In this document: positions 19,972 through 33,500 of the stretch, piece by piece
Position numbering within the stretch: position 1 is the stretch's first letter
Layout: each line of letters opens with the position of its first letter
Assembly: GCA_037039685.1 (NCBI GenBank)
Contig: JAWNGF010000001.1
Location: 620,001 to 684,000, forward strand
Origin: Ceratobasidium sp. AG-K
Lineage: Eukaryota > Basidiomycota > Agaricomycetes > Cantharellales > Ceratobasidiaceae
Length of the DNA: 64,000 nt
Reading direction: 5' to 3'
Made by a program: the position numbers and the translations under genes
The notes under the pieces: model-generated
What the model saw: the letters and a program-made list of their open reading frames with translations, nothing else
Told to the model about the DNA's origin: nothing
Databases searched by the model: none

Positions 19972-20217
19972 CGCAGTCGTTGAACTCTATGATGCAGAGT
20001 CTCGGAGCAGGGGTAAAGGGTTGGTTCGTTGTTCAGTGAAGTTTAAGCGTTTGTGGTTATAAAATGTAACATAGGGGCTCACGCTCAGTGATTTCTGGGA
20101 ACATTTCCGGAACGCATGGACCTCGTGATGCTACTGATATATCGGTGACGGTGTCTTTGACAATGAGACGTGTTGGGAAACTCGAACATTTCAGCGGTCA
20201 CATATGTGACACAGACG

Positions 20218-20239
20218 CTTTGTTTGTAACAGCCACGTG
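20218..20239. promoter_or_regulatory. Shared promoter block between P1 and K1
   Basis: CTTTGTTTGTAACA is followed by GC and CACGTG. The same block (TTTGTTTGTAACA, A, CACGTG) occurs between P3 and K3 at 37358-37377. CACGTG is an E-box-type palindrome bound by bHLH factors in fungi. Both copies lie roughly 190-220 bp upstream of the kinase start. A role in the divergent promoter is inferred. Confidence 0.5.
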
Positions 20240-20422
20240 CTAATTGCCACAACAGATTGGATAACCAACTTGTCCTGATCGCATGCCGTGCCCTGCCCAC
20301 TCGCTTTGCCCTTGAACCTTTGGATTTTTCCGCTGGTGGCTGTAAGCAGGGGCTCGACGGTGGACTTAATCTATACTTCAACAAACGCAGGTTCGCATCC
20401 TCGGTCTGGCTTGAACGTAACT

Positions 20423-21733
20423 ATGCAAGAGTTCGACATTGTTTCTAGCCCAGACAAGCGATCGGGGGTTGAAGAACGATGGGCCTCGTTACAACCTTAC
20501 CTCCTCACTAAAGGGTACCTTCTTCGACCAAGATATCAACCAGACTGGGTCCCATCATGGCACAACACCGACATACGACCCACGGATTGCGAAGACAGCA
20601 TAGATTCCATAGTGAGCATTTTCTCTCTTCCACTTATCAAGTTGAAGCTGAGCTTACTAGCCTATACGTGTACTCGATGCAACACGGATACGAGATGATC
20701 AACAAGTAATCGTTAAGATGGTTATACCCTCACAGAAGAGTTCGGAAGGAAAGGACGAAGTCGCCCTGCTCCAGTATTTTTCTACTGTGCCGCTCAGAAA
20801 CGACCCCTCCAACCACGTTGTTCCCTGTCTGGATACGTTCCCCATTCCAGGCGAAGATGGGGGCCATTTCATTGTCATGCCGCTCCTGGGTCAATTTGAC
20901 GAGCCAGCGTTCCACAACCTCGCAGAGGTACACGAGTTTCTTCAACAAATATTCGAGGTAGGCCCTTTGGTTTCTCTCCCAATATCTTCGCTAAGCCTGT
21001 ACCCAACCTAGGGACTTTTATTGATGCACAGAAACAATGTTGCACATTGGTAAATCCAGCGACCTTTGGGTCCTGTGGTGTATCTAATGCCCAATCCCTC
21101 AGCGATATCGCAGCGCCCAATATCATGATGGATGCCCGCCCGCTATACGATGAACCCTTCCACCCAGTATACCACACAGTCTCGCTCGATACCCAACGAA
21201 TGATCTACCCCCAATACCGACGATCGCAGAAAAACATACGCTACTACTTTATCGACTTAGGATACGCAAAGTGGTTCAAGGACCCGGCTTCTCCGAGGTT
21301 AACAACAGGTCGAGAGGCGCGTGAAACGGCGCCAGAGCAAAAACGCGGCCAACCGTACGATCCATTCTTGGTGGACATATACCAACTCGGCATCGTGCTC
21401 CGAGAGCATCTCATTCCAGTACGTCAATCGATCGGCGTGTTCAAAATGTTTTGTTGACCGTGTCGTATCTAGCAAATAGACATGCTCAAATTTCTTGATT
21501 CTCTTGCCGCATCAATGGCACGAACAGATCCTGTCGCTCGAATATCACTGAACCAGGCGCAACAAACCATGAACACCGCCTTTGCCGGTCTGAGTGGATG
21601 GAGGTATCGGTACCCTATCATACCCAGAGAATCCGGCTTCCGAGTGCGTCTGATTTATATGGTCTGGGGAGTATCGTCCGAGATAAGGTATTGGATTGAT
21701 CGGATCCTAGGCTTGTTTAGGAGAGTGCAATAG
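20423..21733 (+). CDS. K1: AgaK1/FunK1-like protein kinase-like protein, 366 aa, intact
   Basis: Five exons join without any break: 20423-20611, 20661-20957, 21012-21049, 21103-21418 and 21473-21733 (366 residues). The predicted protein has a kinase-like core: IVKM as the ATP-binding lysine, HCDIAAPN as the catalytic loop, and FIDLGYAKWF in place of DFG. A conserved P-x-YDPF..DIYQLG helix region follows. The last ~35 residues are hydrophobic with basic ends (LIYMVWGVSSEIRYWIDRILGLF) and may anchor it to a membrane. The closest known group is the expanded Agaricomycete AgaK1/FunK1 kinases. Activity is uncertain because the glycine loop is not evident. Three relatives lie at 29206, 37578 and 40524. 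Confidence 0.8.
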
Positions 21734-24470
21734 CATTTCTGGAAGTATTTTGTACCGTATTAAGTGGATGAAATATGACTTGGCTTGGTGCTCTATGGAC
21801 ACTAAGGTCTCTAGCTCGCGAAGCGACCGTGACACTGGTTGGTACGGGTCGGATTGTTGTAATGTGACGATGTGTCATCAGGTGCGTCACGTGACCTTGT
21901 GCACAAATAATGACCCAGCCTGGAGAGCGAGAAGCTCTACAAATGGCGCGTATCACAGAAAGAATCAGCGATAGAACATGAATGTATCGTGTTAGGAAGC
22001 GACTGTTATAACTATCGTTATGAAAGGTTGTATCGTACCCCAGGAGCAACCGGCCACACCGGCCTTGTGCTGTCCAACCCTGACAGCCCATACCCCCTCC
22101 GAATCAACATGGCGTGCAAAGACCACGGACGAGAATCTTGCGCCTTTGCCTTGGTGTCGGTAACTACGGAGCGTTGTTGATTTGCATGTACCAAGAGTTT
22201 TTAATAACTGCCACCAAGAGCATCCAGCCGCAAACCAAGAGACCGTTTCAACCGCTTTCCGTGAACGCAGACAAGACGTCGTAGACACCATAAGAGCACA
22301 TAGCAATAGCCCTCAATTTGGGTCAAGTGGCGTCGCAAAAATCGGAAAACTGACGCGTCAAAGAGGATGTGAGCCTCCCCGAAGGGATCGGTTCAGATCT
22401 AAATATTGGGATTTAGCCCCTGAGACTGTAAGCCACTAATGGGAAAGCCCCCAGAATAAGTTAACCGAACAGCCTTTTTCACCAAAGTGGAGGGATAGAG
22501 GTTCGCGACAGTGATAAAAAGTCAACCCAAGGTGGGTCTATAATTCAAGTACAAGGTAAGATCAGGAGACGCCACCCAGTAGATACTACCCAAGAGATAT
22601 AACGAGCCAAGTACAAAAAACTCTTCACTTCATAAGTTGGGTGAGACAGGCCGACAGGGGTGAGTTTAGCGTCGACGTTGGCGGGACGTAAGAAGGTATC
22701 CAAGATAATGGAGCTAGCGTTCGCCATCAAGGAAGCCAAGGAGCTGGGGGAAATGTGGAGGAGCATACCCCCCCCCCCCCCCATGGCCTTCCCTTTTATA
22801 CATGAATGTGGCAAAACATGCGGCCTTGGACCATGATGCCGTTGCTGAAGAGTTGTCCAATCGGGTGTGGCAACACATCTCCCACGTGATATATTGCGAC
22901 AAACAACTGACTGACTTTCCAACCGGAGGATCGTTCTGGGCCCTTGCTAGCGTCAGCAAATCTTCGTTTGTCCGAGTTCACAGACAACTCGAGCAAATGG
23001 GCACTATTCAATAATATTCAAAAATCCGATGGCCATGAAGGATGAAATGCGGATCATCTGGCTTAGACGTAGCCGCCCAAACTCTTCTTCTTTCCGAGGT
23101 ACCTCATATAGACAAGGTGATCGTAACAGAAACAAGAAAAATACTGGTGTTACAATCGAGTTATCTGATAGAAGTCTCATTAATGCCCTGGGGCGTTGGT
23201 AATCCCACGCCGTATCTTTATGTTTGTGTAGCATTTTGGCCTCTTGCTACAACACTTTGGGTTGGACCAGCTTTCCTCTGTGCAGCTGTTCTGAGCTTCC
23301 TTGTTGGGGGACCAGATGTCAACCTCATTTGCTTCGCCCTGTATTCATGGATAACTTTTGAATATCGAGCTCGCCGTCATGATTATTGACCGAACTTGTC
23401 ACTTATGTATTGATCAATAAAGACTGTTATTACGATCTCGCTGTTCCGGTGGACTAGCCATGCCAGCGCCAGATTGAGGTCGTCAGCAAGTCAGGCTATT
23501 TTTGGCCTGAGGAATGCAGGCTTGACTAGGAATCCAAGGATCTTGCGAGCTGAGAAATTGCCGGTTATAATGATTCATTGTCACACTACTCTTAGAAACG
23601 CATAATACTGGGTTTTGAGCGTGGTTTGACCCCAAGAAGGGGTCGGACCCGCCTAGTCCAAATCTCCTGGTTGACTCAACCTGGACTGTCCGAGGAGAAA
23701 ATAAGCAAACAAATACCATCGTTAAAATTTGGAAGGGGTAGTTTTGGTGTGGCCTGATGACAATTATGGTGCTGCGATAATATGAAGGTTAATAGAACCT
23801 GTATACACACAAAATAACGCGTGATCTATGAATTACAACTTTCCATACGAAGTTTTTGGTTTGGAAAATGTGCACCATACAGACATTAACATTACGCCAA
23901 CATGGTCACAAGGGACAAGCATGCTGCAGGTTTGCATATGCGCGATTTACAGGATAGTCACCAAACTCTGATAACATACTCGCAACGGCGTCAATGGTGG
24001 CAGCAGTCTCGATTTATCTGAACGCTCCTCCACGTGCTGGTTTTGGCTGACTTACCTCTACGAGGCCAATGAGCATGTGCAAATTTCTCAAGAGCATTTG
24101 GCTCACTGTGTCTTGGCCGGTTATATACCGAGAGTATCGTAATCAGTAAACTCCATGACTTTCTCCCTAATTTCCAGATTTTACTACTCGACGCAATAAG
24201 GAATTCAAGGCTAATCGCTATCTGCAAGGCTCAATCTCGCTTTTACGTGGTAATTCAGTAAAAAGCGATCATCGTATTGTACATGCCAACCAGCATAGGT
24301 ATGGAGCTCGGTACCGGAGTCAGCGTTAAATATGACTGGAACGGCGTGTAGCAAGTCATTGGCAAATATGCTCCAGCTGACCAAGCTGCCGGCTCGGTCC
24401 AGGTACTTTTTGGTGACGCCATGCCCTTACTTTCACCTTCGGCAGTTCCTCCTTGTACCAACGTTCACAA
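21734..24470. other. Gene-poor region with unrecognised ORFs and a poly-C tract
   Basis: I recognise no gene. Open frames at 22545-22922 (minus) and 23042-23389 (plus, 115 residues with two or three hydrophobic segments, YVCVAFWPLATTLWVGPAFL) could be fragments of membrane protein genes. A run of 15 cytosines lies at 22768-22782. Confidence 0.35.
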
Positions 24471-26079
24471 ATGCCTACTAGCCACTCTTTCACTTTGCCA
24501 AATGAGACATGGTCTGATTTGTTTGCCTGCGTATCTTTGCACGATCTTACATGCGCTTCACGTGTCAACCTGGCGGGGTATGACCTATCCTCGCTTGTAC
24601 CACACTGTCTATCTGACCGTCGCCAGACATCTAAAAGAGTTCGCCGAACGCATTAGGTCGGATACGAATGGATTCCTGTCGCTTCGGGCTCACATAACTG
24701 GGCCGGTTTTCGATGAGTACAGACGAAAAGTTACGACAAGTGATGCCTATGAGCCGGTCAAAAACGGCGACCTTGGCTATCTTCTGGAGATTATGCTCCA
24801 GCTTTTGTCACTTGAGCGCTTCTCTTACTAAATGGAGCTCTTTCCCAAAAATACGGAGGTGATTAAGGTCCTGCAGGTCGCAAATCCGAGATCCGTCGAT
24901 TGGTGGGTTTGGCAGTGTAACCGTGGTGGCCATAACGTGTTTGAGGATCATCACGGTAGGCTTAAACCCAACCTCATAGACCTGGTTTTATAATTACCCT
25001 TTACTCAAGAGGACTTTCTCGAGTAGGTCGCTTGTGTCTGTACAGACTATCTCAATCTCAATATGGGAATCAGTCTACTAAAGTCCAAGAACCTATCACA
25101 TCTCGCCCTGAGAGTTAGACAGATACTTAAGCCCTCTTGGATCCAGATATTTCTACTTTATCGGGTCGCTCCCCGTAGCTACACTTGACTTTCATGAGAA
25201 ATTCAAGGATCCGGTCACCACTTGTATGAGGGCATCGCCGAATCTCGAGTCGCTTGCCGCCGCATTTTATAAAGAGGACGATATGAAGATGGATTAGTGT
25301 CCCGAAGTCATCATTGAGGCACTCGACGACTTCAATTTTCTATGTCTTCGTAGCTTCCGTGCATTGGGGCGCGCTTATCCATTCTGGGGTGATGTTTTTG
25401 GAGCATCAGTCTCCAGCCCACTTGCGACGTGCTTTATGCGTCACCCTAATCTACACGCAATCGCACCGGGATGGGAAAACGATTGCGACTATGACTGCGA
25501 TGACCCAGAACAGTTTGTGACACTTTCCCCTCACTCAAATGCCTTGAAGCCCTGGTGATCATGTGCCAAGCCGTGTTAGTCTCGACCCTCGCCAATCAAC
25601 TCGAGAGGGTCACAATCCTCGATGAGGCTTTCGTGGATATCAACACCGATTTGAACACTTTGGCAGAGAGTATTCAACCGCTGCCAAATATACGGGAATC
25701 GATATCAATGCAGAACGCGATGAAACGATCGAAAAGCCCCATCTGAAGACGTTCCTCGGAGCCATGCCGAATCTCGAAGAGCTAGGAGCTCAAGTCCCTT
25801 TCGACGAGCCCCTGTGTATCTCCTTTCTTTTCTGTTACATAGGCAATGGTTGTAACTTAGGATCAATTAATCGAACTGCTCAACTTGTCATCCCATGCGT
25901 ACGGTTGGTTGAAGGCAGAGCTTGGAGTATCGGACCTGAAGGTGTGCATCCCGGCGCTCATCGAGGTCTTCCCGTTATTACAGTGCGTTAGCACCTCTGT
26001 TTATAGGGAGAACACATCCTTGGAGATTGAGCGGGTGATAAATGGAGACATTAGGTTACTCAGGTCTTCCACCCCCTGA
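24471..26079 (+). pseudogene. F-box protein pseudogene
   Basis: Met at 24471 begins a segment with an F-box-like core (FTLPNETWSDLFACVSLHDLTCASRVN). After one frame change it continues in a neighbouring frame (YPRLYHTVYL..HLKEFAERI) typical of Agaricomycete F-box proteins with C-terminal leucine-rich regions. Further fragments appear in shifting frames (SPNLESLAAAFYK near 25235; MPNLEELGAQVPFDEP near 25764). Several stops and shifts make it a clear pseudogene. Intact members are usually about 450-550 residues. Confidence 0.6.
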
Positions 26080-27490
26080 GCCATAGTAGTTGGGGATCTT
26101 ACATGCGTGCCTGGTCATTTGGCGGACCCACTCTTGTGTTATGATAATACCTACCTTCAGGCGAGAAAGAGTTGCAAATAAGGTCCCTGTTCTCACGTTT
26201 TCGCAACCGCTTCTAATGTTAAGTTTGACCCGTATCCCGGTATCCAGAAGTTAGTAATAAGTCCTTCACGTCACTTGTAACTGCAATTTGGCCTCACGGT
26301 CCTCCGGATGGATGCATGTAGGTGGTGCAGAAAATGTAATGTATATATTGTGTATGGAGGGTACACGGACATTGGTTGAGACGGGCAACTTATGATTCGG
26401 GAGTCTTGGAGGCGCTCAGAGGATGTGACTGGGCCGCACCGCCGAGCTCGCTCAAGTACTTACGAATGCCCGGCGGATGGAAGGCGCCAGGCACTGGATA
26501 GGTATGGTCGGTCCCGAAACCGGCTAAGTATCAGCATTGCTGCCTTCGCAGGCTCTGGCACACAGCCACACACTGTAAGTTTATTGCGGGCTCGTTGTTT
26601 GTGTATTTATATGACATTGACTACTCAGCCTACTGATATTATATCTCCAACACGTAGGCGCGCGGGCATTTCTTCTAAGTGTTCCTTGATGTGGTAATTG
26701 TGGTACAACCTTACAAAGCAAACTCCAGCACATATACAGAGGACACCGGCTGTATCAAGTAGCTGCTGGTGCTTGTCTATAAGTGTCAGGTCCCCTGAAA
26801 CTAACCGGTATTGCTCGTGGATGCTGGGTCGCACCGTATGTCTGCGGAGAGAGCTCCAGTGTTCGGCGCCCTGTCTAAAACCTAAAACGGGTATAGCGCA
26901 CACCACCTGGTCGCTATTAGCTAATCCAAACCGAAAGCAATCGATGTATTTGAGCAAGAGGTCAACGGCGGATTCACAGACTCAGTCAACAGTATTCAAG
27001 TAAGTAGTATATTCAAAGGCTTCAGGAACATTAGTGGCGCGGTGTTCCGGGAAGTGAGCGGCCGAATATTCAAAGTAGTCCAGCGGGTCGTGAAAAACTG
27101 GAAGCGAATGGGCGCATATATGTATATGTCAAAACCGGTGACCCCATTACTCCTGGTGGACTATGGACACCTTCCTGAACTTTTGAATGGTGGCTTCGAG
27201 TGACGAGCTCTGTGTGGTGTCGGCGGCGGGTTGGAGAGCCTGGGCGCTAAGGACATTCGAGAAGGTCAGCGGAAATCCCGGAAAAAATAGAAGGGACGGC
27301 GGACTTACGTGCTCAAATCAGACTCATTGAGGAGCCGTTGACCCAGCTCCGACATTTGTTGTAACGCTTCTTCGGCTGTAAAGCAGGTCCGGAGTGAGTT
27401 CAGCACAGTATTCTCTGAGAATATTATGCGTACCGACATATGTTTCGTTATCATCAAGAGCATAAGATCTCGTGTCTGTAGGCCGAGGGC
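26080..27490. other. Gene-poor region
   Basis: No gene recognised. A minus-strand frame at 26625-26957 (110 residues) may be a decayed exon; nothing supports it beyond openness. Confidence 0.35.
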
Positions 27491-28615
27491 TTAGCTGGGT
27501 TGCCACCGAGTAGGAAAGCAGATACCCTTTATTTCGACCCGCTGATCTCCGCGCTCGAACGATATCATCCGTCGATAGAGCTTTGCACCGGTACCAATGA
27601 CCGCTTGATAGGGCGCCGTTTCCTCTTCACCCACTACATCGACAGCCGGCTTCGGGAAATGCGTCACAGTGACAATAAAATTCTGGTCTGGGATATGATA
27701 TTTTAAAAATTGACGGAGACGAAAAGAAATAAGAAAGCACGCGCCTTCAGCCTCGTATACTTTGTTTGGATCCGATTCAAGCGACATGGGGTTGTCTGTA
27801 GACAATCAGTTATGGTTAGTAAATGGGAGCACATTGCTCTGAGGGGTATTAGATCAAGATGGGCATAGCTACCTTGTAATGACGTTGACCGACTGCTCGC
27901 GGGTCTCCAAGGAACCGAGAACCAGGACGTGTAAGAGCTCGGGAGCTTGGGCAGGCTCGATGTCAGCGACACTAGCCACAGCACTATTGAATAACCCACC
28001 GACGACTCAGAGGCAACAGATTGAGCAGCAGCACCGCTTGAAGCGGGAAGCTCATCGTCAAAGGGCTTCAGGTCGGCAACAGTTGCATTGCGACTCGCGG
28101 CCTGTTATCCATATCAGTGAGCCTGATCATTAGAACGCCGAAGTGAAACAGATGCACGAGGACCGTCGTTTGGTAGACTTCAACCTTCCGGAGCAAGTTC
28201 CTCGCACGTTGTTCATGGGAGTAACGATTGGCATATAACTGCGAGAGAATGCGACTCTGCCGAATGCGCTCATCAGTGGTTGCGCGAAACTCTTGTGACT
28301 CGTCAGTCATCTGCCAGTGATACCTAGCGGAAAACCGGAGTCGGGAAATTCAGCTGACCTACCGTGATGTACGATAGCTGAGTGTGCCTACCTTCGATAG
28401 GTGTGTTTGAGGTCTTCATACTCTTGAGGCGAGAGGACATCTTTGTGGTTATCGAGGACAATGCGAGAACCTTGTAAAACCTTGTCGACTTGCTTGAGGA
28501 CGTCGGCGGCATTCTTTCCTGCAACTTCCTCGGAGGGAACATAACGGTACCCAATGTCGAGAGCATTCGCGAGGTTGGTGACTACCCCTCCAAGCTTGAT
28601 CCAGTCACTGGGCAT
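27491..28615 (-). CDS. Family P gene, copy 2 (coiled-coil protein of unknown function)
   Basis: Exon 1 starts at Met 28615 (MPSDWIKLGGVVTNLANALD) and contains NAADVLKQVDKVLQGSRIVL, with a splice donor after TYR in the same phase as copy 1. Exon 2 (from about 28322) has a basic helical region (SQLYANRYSHEQRARNLLRK). A third exon begins AASRNATVADLKPFDDE, matching TASRHAQ/TASRRAQ of the other copies. The C-terminal part (27491-27805) contains FRLRQFLKYHIPD and LYRRMISFERGDQRVEIKGI, aligning with copy 1. A reading-frame change near 28000 may be an unrecognised intron or a mutation, so integrity is not proven. It lies 590 bp divergently upstream of kinase K2. Confidence 0.5.
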
Positions 28616-29205
28616 GTTGACTCGGCGAGTGGCCAATATCCCTTGACACAAGCCACGGCGTTTAAGTGGATGTTTTGGCGAGCGAAACAATTGGAATTAG
28701 CGGTCGGAGTTTGAAACCAAGGGATCATCCACGGAAGCGACGCAGATTAGGGGCACGAGACCGGGTGCCTAACAACACAAAAAATGGACAGGAGTTATAA
28801 CATGGCCCAATTATTACCTGTATTCAAGGATGTGGCTGATGTGTGGTAGATGCCGCATCTTGTAATCTGCATATTCACGCGCTCGCAATCACTGGTGCTA
28901 GGTAATTTGATCTCCAAATTTGCACATCGACCACCCCACAAGGACCATTCTGGCGGTGGTTCCCTGGAAACGCCGCCAACTCCGCCTATTCTTCCCTTGA
29001 TCTGGCAAGCACGATTCGGAAAACTTGGCTGTCACAAGGTGTTCGTCCGATGTCGAGTCGCATTATGTACCTCGTACCGCTCCAGCCACACCATCTCCGC
29101 CACACTACCACAAGACCGCTACCGCTGTGCTCAAGGTATCGCCACTAATCTCTGATACTATAACTGCCCGCCTAAGGAGCTGCGCCAACTCTTTTTTTGC
29201 CTATT

Positions 29206-30549
29206 ATGACCACCAACTCCCCGAAACCCTTTCATCATCATAGTATTTCTTCTCCCGCACCCGAGGAGCTCTCGGAGGCCGAGAGACAATGGGTTCACTT
29301 CCAGCCATACCTGCTCTCCAAAGGATATCAGCTGAGCCCGAGGTATCGACCTGGATGGGTCCCCTCATGGATTCATTCAGGTATTAATCCCTATGATTGT
29401 GAGGACAGCGGGGATACGTTGGTACGCTCATAAACAACTGTTCGTTCCTCCAATTTACGCGGTACTTTCCAGCCCGTACGTATAATTGACGCAACACGGT
29501 TGAGTGATGGACTTCAAGTTATTGTTAAAATGCTGTTACCAATCGAGGGCGATCCCGAGGGCAAGGAAGAGCTTGAAGTGCTCCGGATACTCTCCTCTCC
29601 TCCGCATTCACTCGATCCTCAAAACCATACAGTCCCATGTCTAGATACATTCCCGATACCCGGTGTCGAAGCAGGATCATTTTACGTGATGCCTCTCCTA
29701 ACGAGGTATAATCAGCCTCCGTTCGCCTCATTATGCGAAATTCATAATTTCCTTATTCAGATATTTGAGGTATATGCATTTTACCCGCCAGTAGAAACTA
29801 GCTAATCCCTCTTGCAACAGGGCCTTCTATTTCTCCATAAGAATGATATAGTGCATTGGTATGTTGTCTATCCCGCTGGCTTGCATGGTTGGCTCAGTTG
29901 ACTTTCAGCGACATTGCCTCGCCCAACATAATGATGAATGGTCGTCTATTATACGACGAACCCTTCCATCCATTCAACCAACATCTCGCCCTTAACGGAA
30001 AGCGTCTTATCAGACCTCGGTATTCTCGTTCACACGTCCCTATACGATACTATTATATCGATTTCGGTTACGCCAGATGGTTCCGTGGCTCTTACCAGTC
30101 TCGACTTGTCCGCGGCATCCGCGCCCGGGAACTCACGCCTGAACAAATCTCTGGGAAACCATACGACCCCATTCAAAGCGGACATATTCCAGTTAGGGGC
30201 CGTGCTAAGGAGAGATCTCATACCGGTAAGTATGGGCACTGCTACTACGTGCTCATCAACCTCTGACTACAGCTACGAGCAGCACTACCCAATTATTCGC
30301 TTCCTATTACCTTTGGCTCGAAGTATGACCGCTCAGGACCCTGATCAGCGACCGACGCTTGACGAAGCGTTGCAGACCATGAACGTGCACTTTAGCAGGA
30401 TCCCAGGCTGGCAATTACGCTGGCCCATTATACCACTTGATGCCACTTTCGGGCAACATATCATCACAACAATAGCAGGGATCATCTCTGAAGTAATATG
30501 GCTTCTTAGACGCACTGCGGCTATGTTACTCGCCCGTGTCGCCCACTAA
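29206..30549 (+). pseudogene. K2: AgaK1/FunK1-like kinase, one-base frameshift in exon 4
   Basis: The exons are 29206-29421, 29473-29769 (297 bp, as in K1), 29821-29858 (38 bp, as in K1), 29909-30225 and 30283-30549. Exon 4 is 317 bp, while the K1 and K4 counterparts are 316 bp. The extra base lies in a run of four C at 30167-30170, and the protein homology jumps frame there. The core has VIVKM, DIASPNIMM and YYIDFGYARWF. The C-terminal segment resembles K1. Apart from this single slip the gene looks intact, so a recent mutation or a sequence error is possible. Confidence 0.75.
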
Positions 30550-33500
30550 GGGGCACTCTCACATACCCGAAAATTATTCCGGATATGCTGTTGAATTAGA
30601 CCTGTGTAGTGTTATTGATCAAAACATTGTATTTCTGAGATGAAGAAAATGTTAGTCATGGGTTGCCTTAGTTTGGAGTGACTTGAAAGAATTCGCGATT
30701 ATAATATCATAAACAATACGTGAGGGGATATGTGCTCGGCAAGTTACACATGGATGCGCAGGCACGCAACTTATCCGGGTAGACTTCATCCAAACTGGAT
30801 AATTATATCACGCGTAGCCTTACAGTATATATTGATCAGGTTAATTAGGGCTTGGGGAGACGTTATGGCAGCTCTTACTGTTGGGCACCCTGTCGTCGGC
30901 TTAGAATAGATCATATTAGATTTAGAGATGAATATGGAGTCTGAGGAAGTATAGCACCGGACGCGATAAGGCCAAAACAACCTGGGAGTTCACTCGAATA
31001 AGTCACAACTTGCTATCCTCGACAGCTTCTTCTGGTCACTCAAGTCTCTCCTTGGGACACCGTATGTTGCCCTCGCTTAGCAGAACTAACTAATTTCTTC
31101 CATACTTGAGGAGCCCGTTTAAATGTATGGCGACAGGAATTATTCCCCTACGTCCGCTTGTCATTACCCGCGAGTGCCCGAAACATAGAGTTACAAGTTG
31201 GGAACAACAGAAAACCCCCGCCATCCATGTTAGAGCCTGACCGCTTCAAAGAAAAGCTGAAATTGTTTAATTAGTATATACAAGGAGCTTGCAGATGCAA
31301 TTCCTGTAATACATGACAAGGGCAATACGAGCATCATCGGCCCTACTTCTGACGGTGAGTGAGATGAGGAGGCTTTGACAAAAGCTACCGAGTATATCAG
31401 CTTTAGTATGCCAGAGAATAATCGAACATAACACACCTGCAGAAGTCCATGGCAAGTTATGTCGACAATTATCAGAATTCTGGGGAAGTTGTGAGACCAA
31501 GGTCGCTCCGAGGCAACCCACCAGGTATCGCAGTGGGCAGCGGTGAAGCCGATGTATGTTTGTTGAAAGGCTGAGCGCCGCTTGTAACCCCTGTGAAGCC
31601 GGTTAATGTGACTATGTCATGTGTATGTATCTTGATACTGGCCAATGAATCGCAGGATCCTTGACCCACATGAATAATGGCGGGTTCAGCCTAGAAAGGA
31701 TACGAATCAGCGGGCCGCACTAAAATCAGAACCAAGTGGCGCGTACTGAGATGCCGTTTTTTCTCTGACTAGGCTAAGTCAGCGCGCCTTTGTCGACGTA
31801 CAACTTAGTGGCGTGCCATGACAATCGTTTTCGTCGAGTCGAGGGTCGAGTTGAGCCTGAGCTGGGTCATAGTCAGCAAGCACACGCCTGCAGACAATCC
31901 ATTCTACCCCAGGTGTCTTTCGGGACGTCTTCCAACTAGTCAATGCTACGGGCAGTGTCTGAGTAGCAACGAAGCCGGACGGGAGAGATACTACAACCAA
32001 GTCTATGATCTCGACCCACTGGATGACGTTCCCATCAGCCCAGACAAAACACTGGAAGGACGAGTGTCACTCACCATACACCCAAGCTGCTTCCACCGGT
32101 TATTGTTGCAGTATGCCAACAGAAAATAGCTAGTAGCCGTAGGGTGAGTTCAAAGGGAGGTTCAACTCAATTCACGTGGTCTTGTTGTATCCCGGGCGGC
32201 TTCAACTTCCGCCCAACAAACTGCGTTTCGAGAACCCAATCAGTACCAGCATCTCTTTGTTTACTTCTGCAATCACTGGTGAATCCCTTATGATAATACC
32301 CCACTCAACGTTAAAAGTGCGGAGTTTTAGACCGGGCGGCTGGAACAACAAAAGGGGGGTTCCACGAAGGCTTTCTACTGGGCAAGCAAAATCGCCGCGG
32401 TAAGTTCCTTTGCTCAATTCAAGGCTGTCCGCTCGAAAGGTCCTGACGTTGTGCGTGGGTCAGCGGACGCACTGTTGTAATTGGTACATATAGGTCCGCG
32501 ATTCACACAACTAGACGGGATACTGAACACAACTGTTTTATGCAAGTCCATGGGCCGGCAACGGCTCTTTATCTGGATGTGCTGGCGAATGTGATCTGAC
32601 TAAGCGCAAAACCCTGCGAAGACGGCGGTACCATCAATAGGTAGCCACGAGCCACGTGGGTGGAACCAGCCACCTGAGCCACTTAGCCGTCAGGGACTAC
32701 TGAATGGGAAATTGGCATCTCCAAAGCGTCTGCCCGTGCCCTAGGCAGCTTTTTTGATGATCGCCAAACGCGATGGGCCAGGCGTGGAAGTTTTATCAAA
32801 AAGGAGCTACAGTGTAGGCTAGCGCCATTAGGTGGCACATGGGGTTAATTGTTTGGTAATGGAAGCCACGCGATCAGCCCTGTTTTGGATTTGAGTTGGC
32901 TGTCACACTGCAGGTCACCCAGCCCCAGAATTTTTATGGTAATACAATTTACGGCACAACCCCATTGCTATGATGCACGGCAGATCCCAAGCGAACCACA
33001 TATTTCAGGCCCGACGATTGCTAGCACTCGTTCGATTTTGTGCGGAGTCGGCTGTTTCGGCTCGGGCTTTTGGAATCAATGGCCAAATAAAGTGCTCGGC
33101 GTTGCGATTTGCGCGAAAGTGCAAACTCAGTTCACCAACGCGCGCCGATTGCCGTTTTGGATCTCGTCTGGTGAAACTCGTCATATGGGGCAAGAAATAC
33201 CGTCTATACCGATGTGATGGTTCAAGTCTAATCCGTAGTTTTGGAACGATGGTGCCTAACCTCCCTCCTTGCATGAACTGAATCCGAGCGAAAGCCAGAA
33301 ATGCGACTCTCATTAATTGTAATTCGGTCATTGATCCCCGGACACTGCTCGCTTGCTTACTCGTGGGCCAACTCGATTCATCCGTGCGGGCATCATAATA
33401 TGTGCTTGCTGAGATGGATCACCGCTGGGATTGATGTGGTTTCTTTGGCCGGGAAATTTTGTGCCACAGTGCCACACAAACAAAATATGAATCACATGAT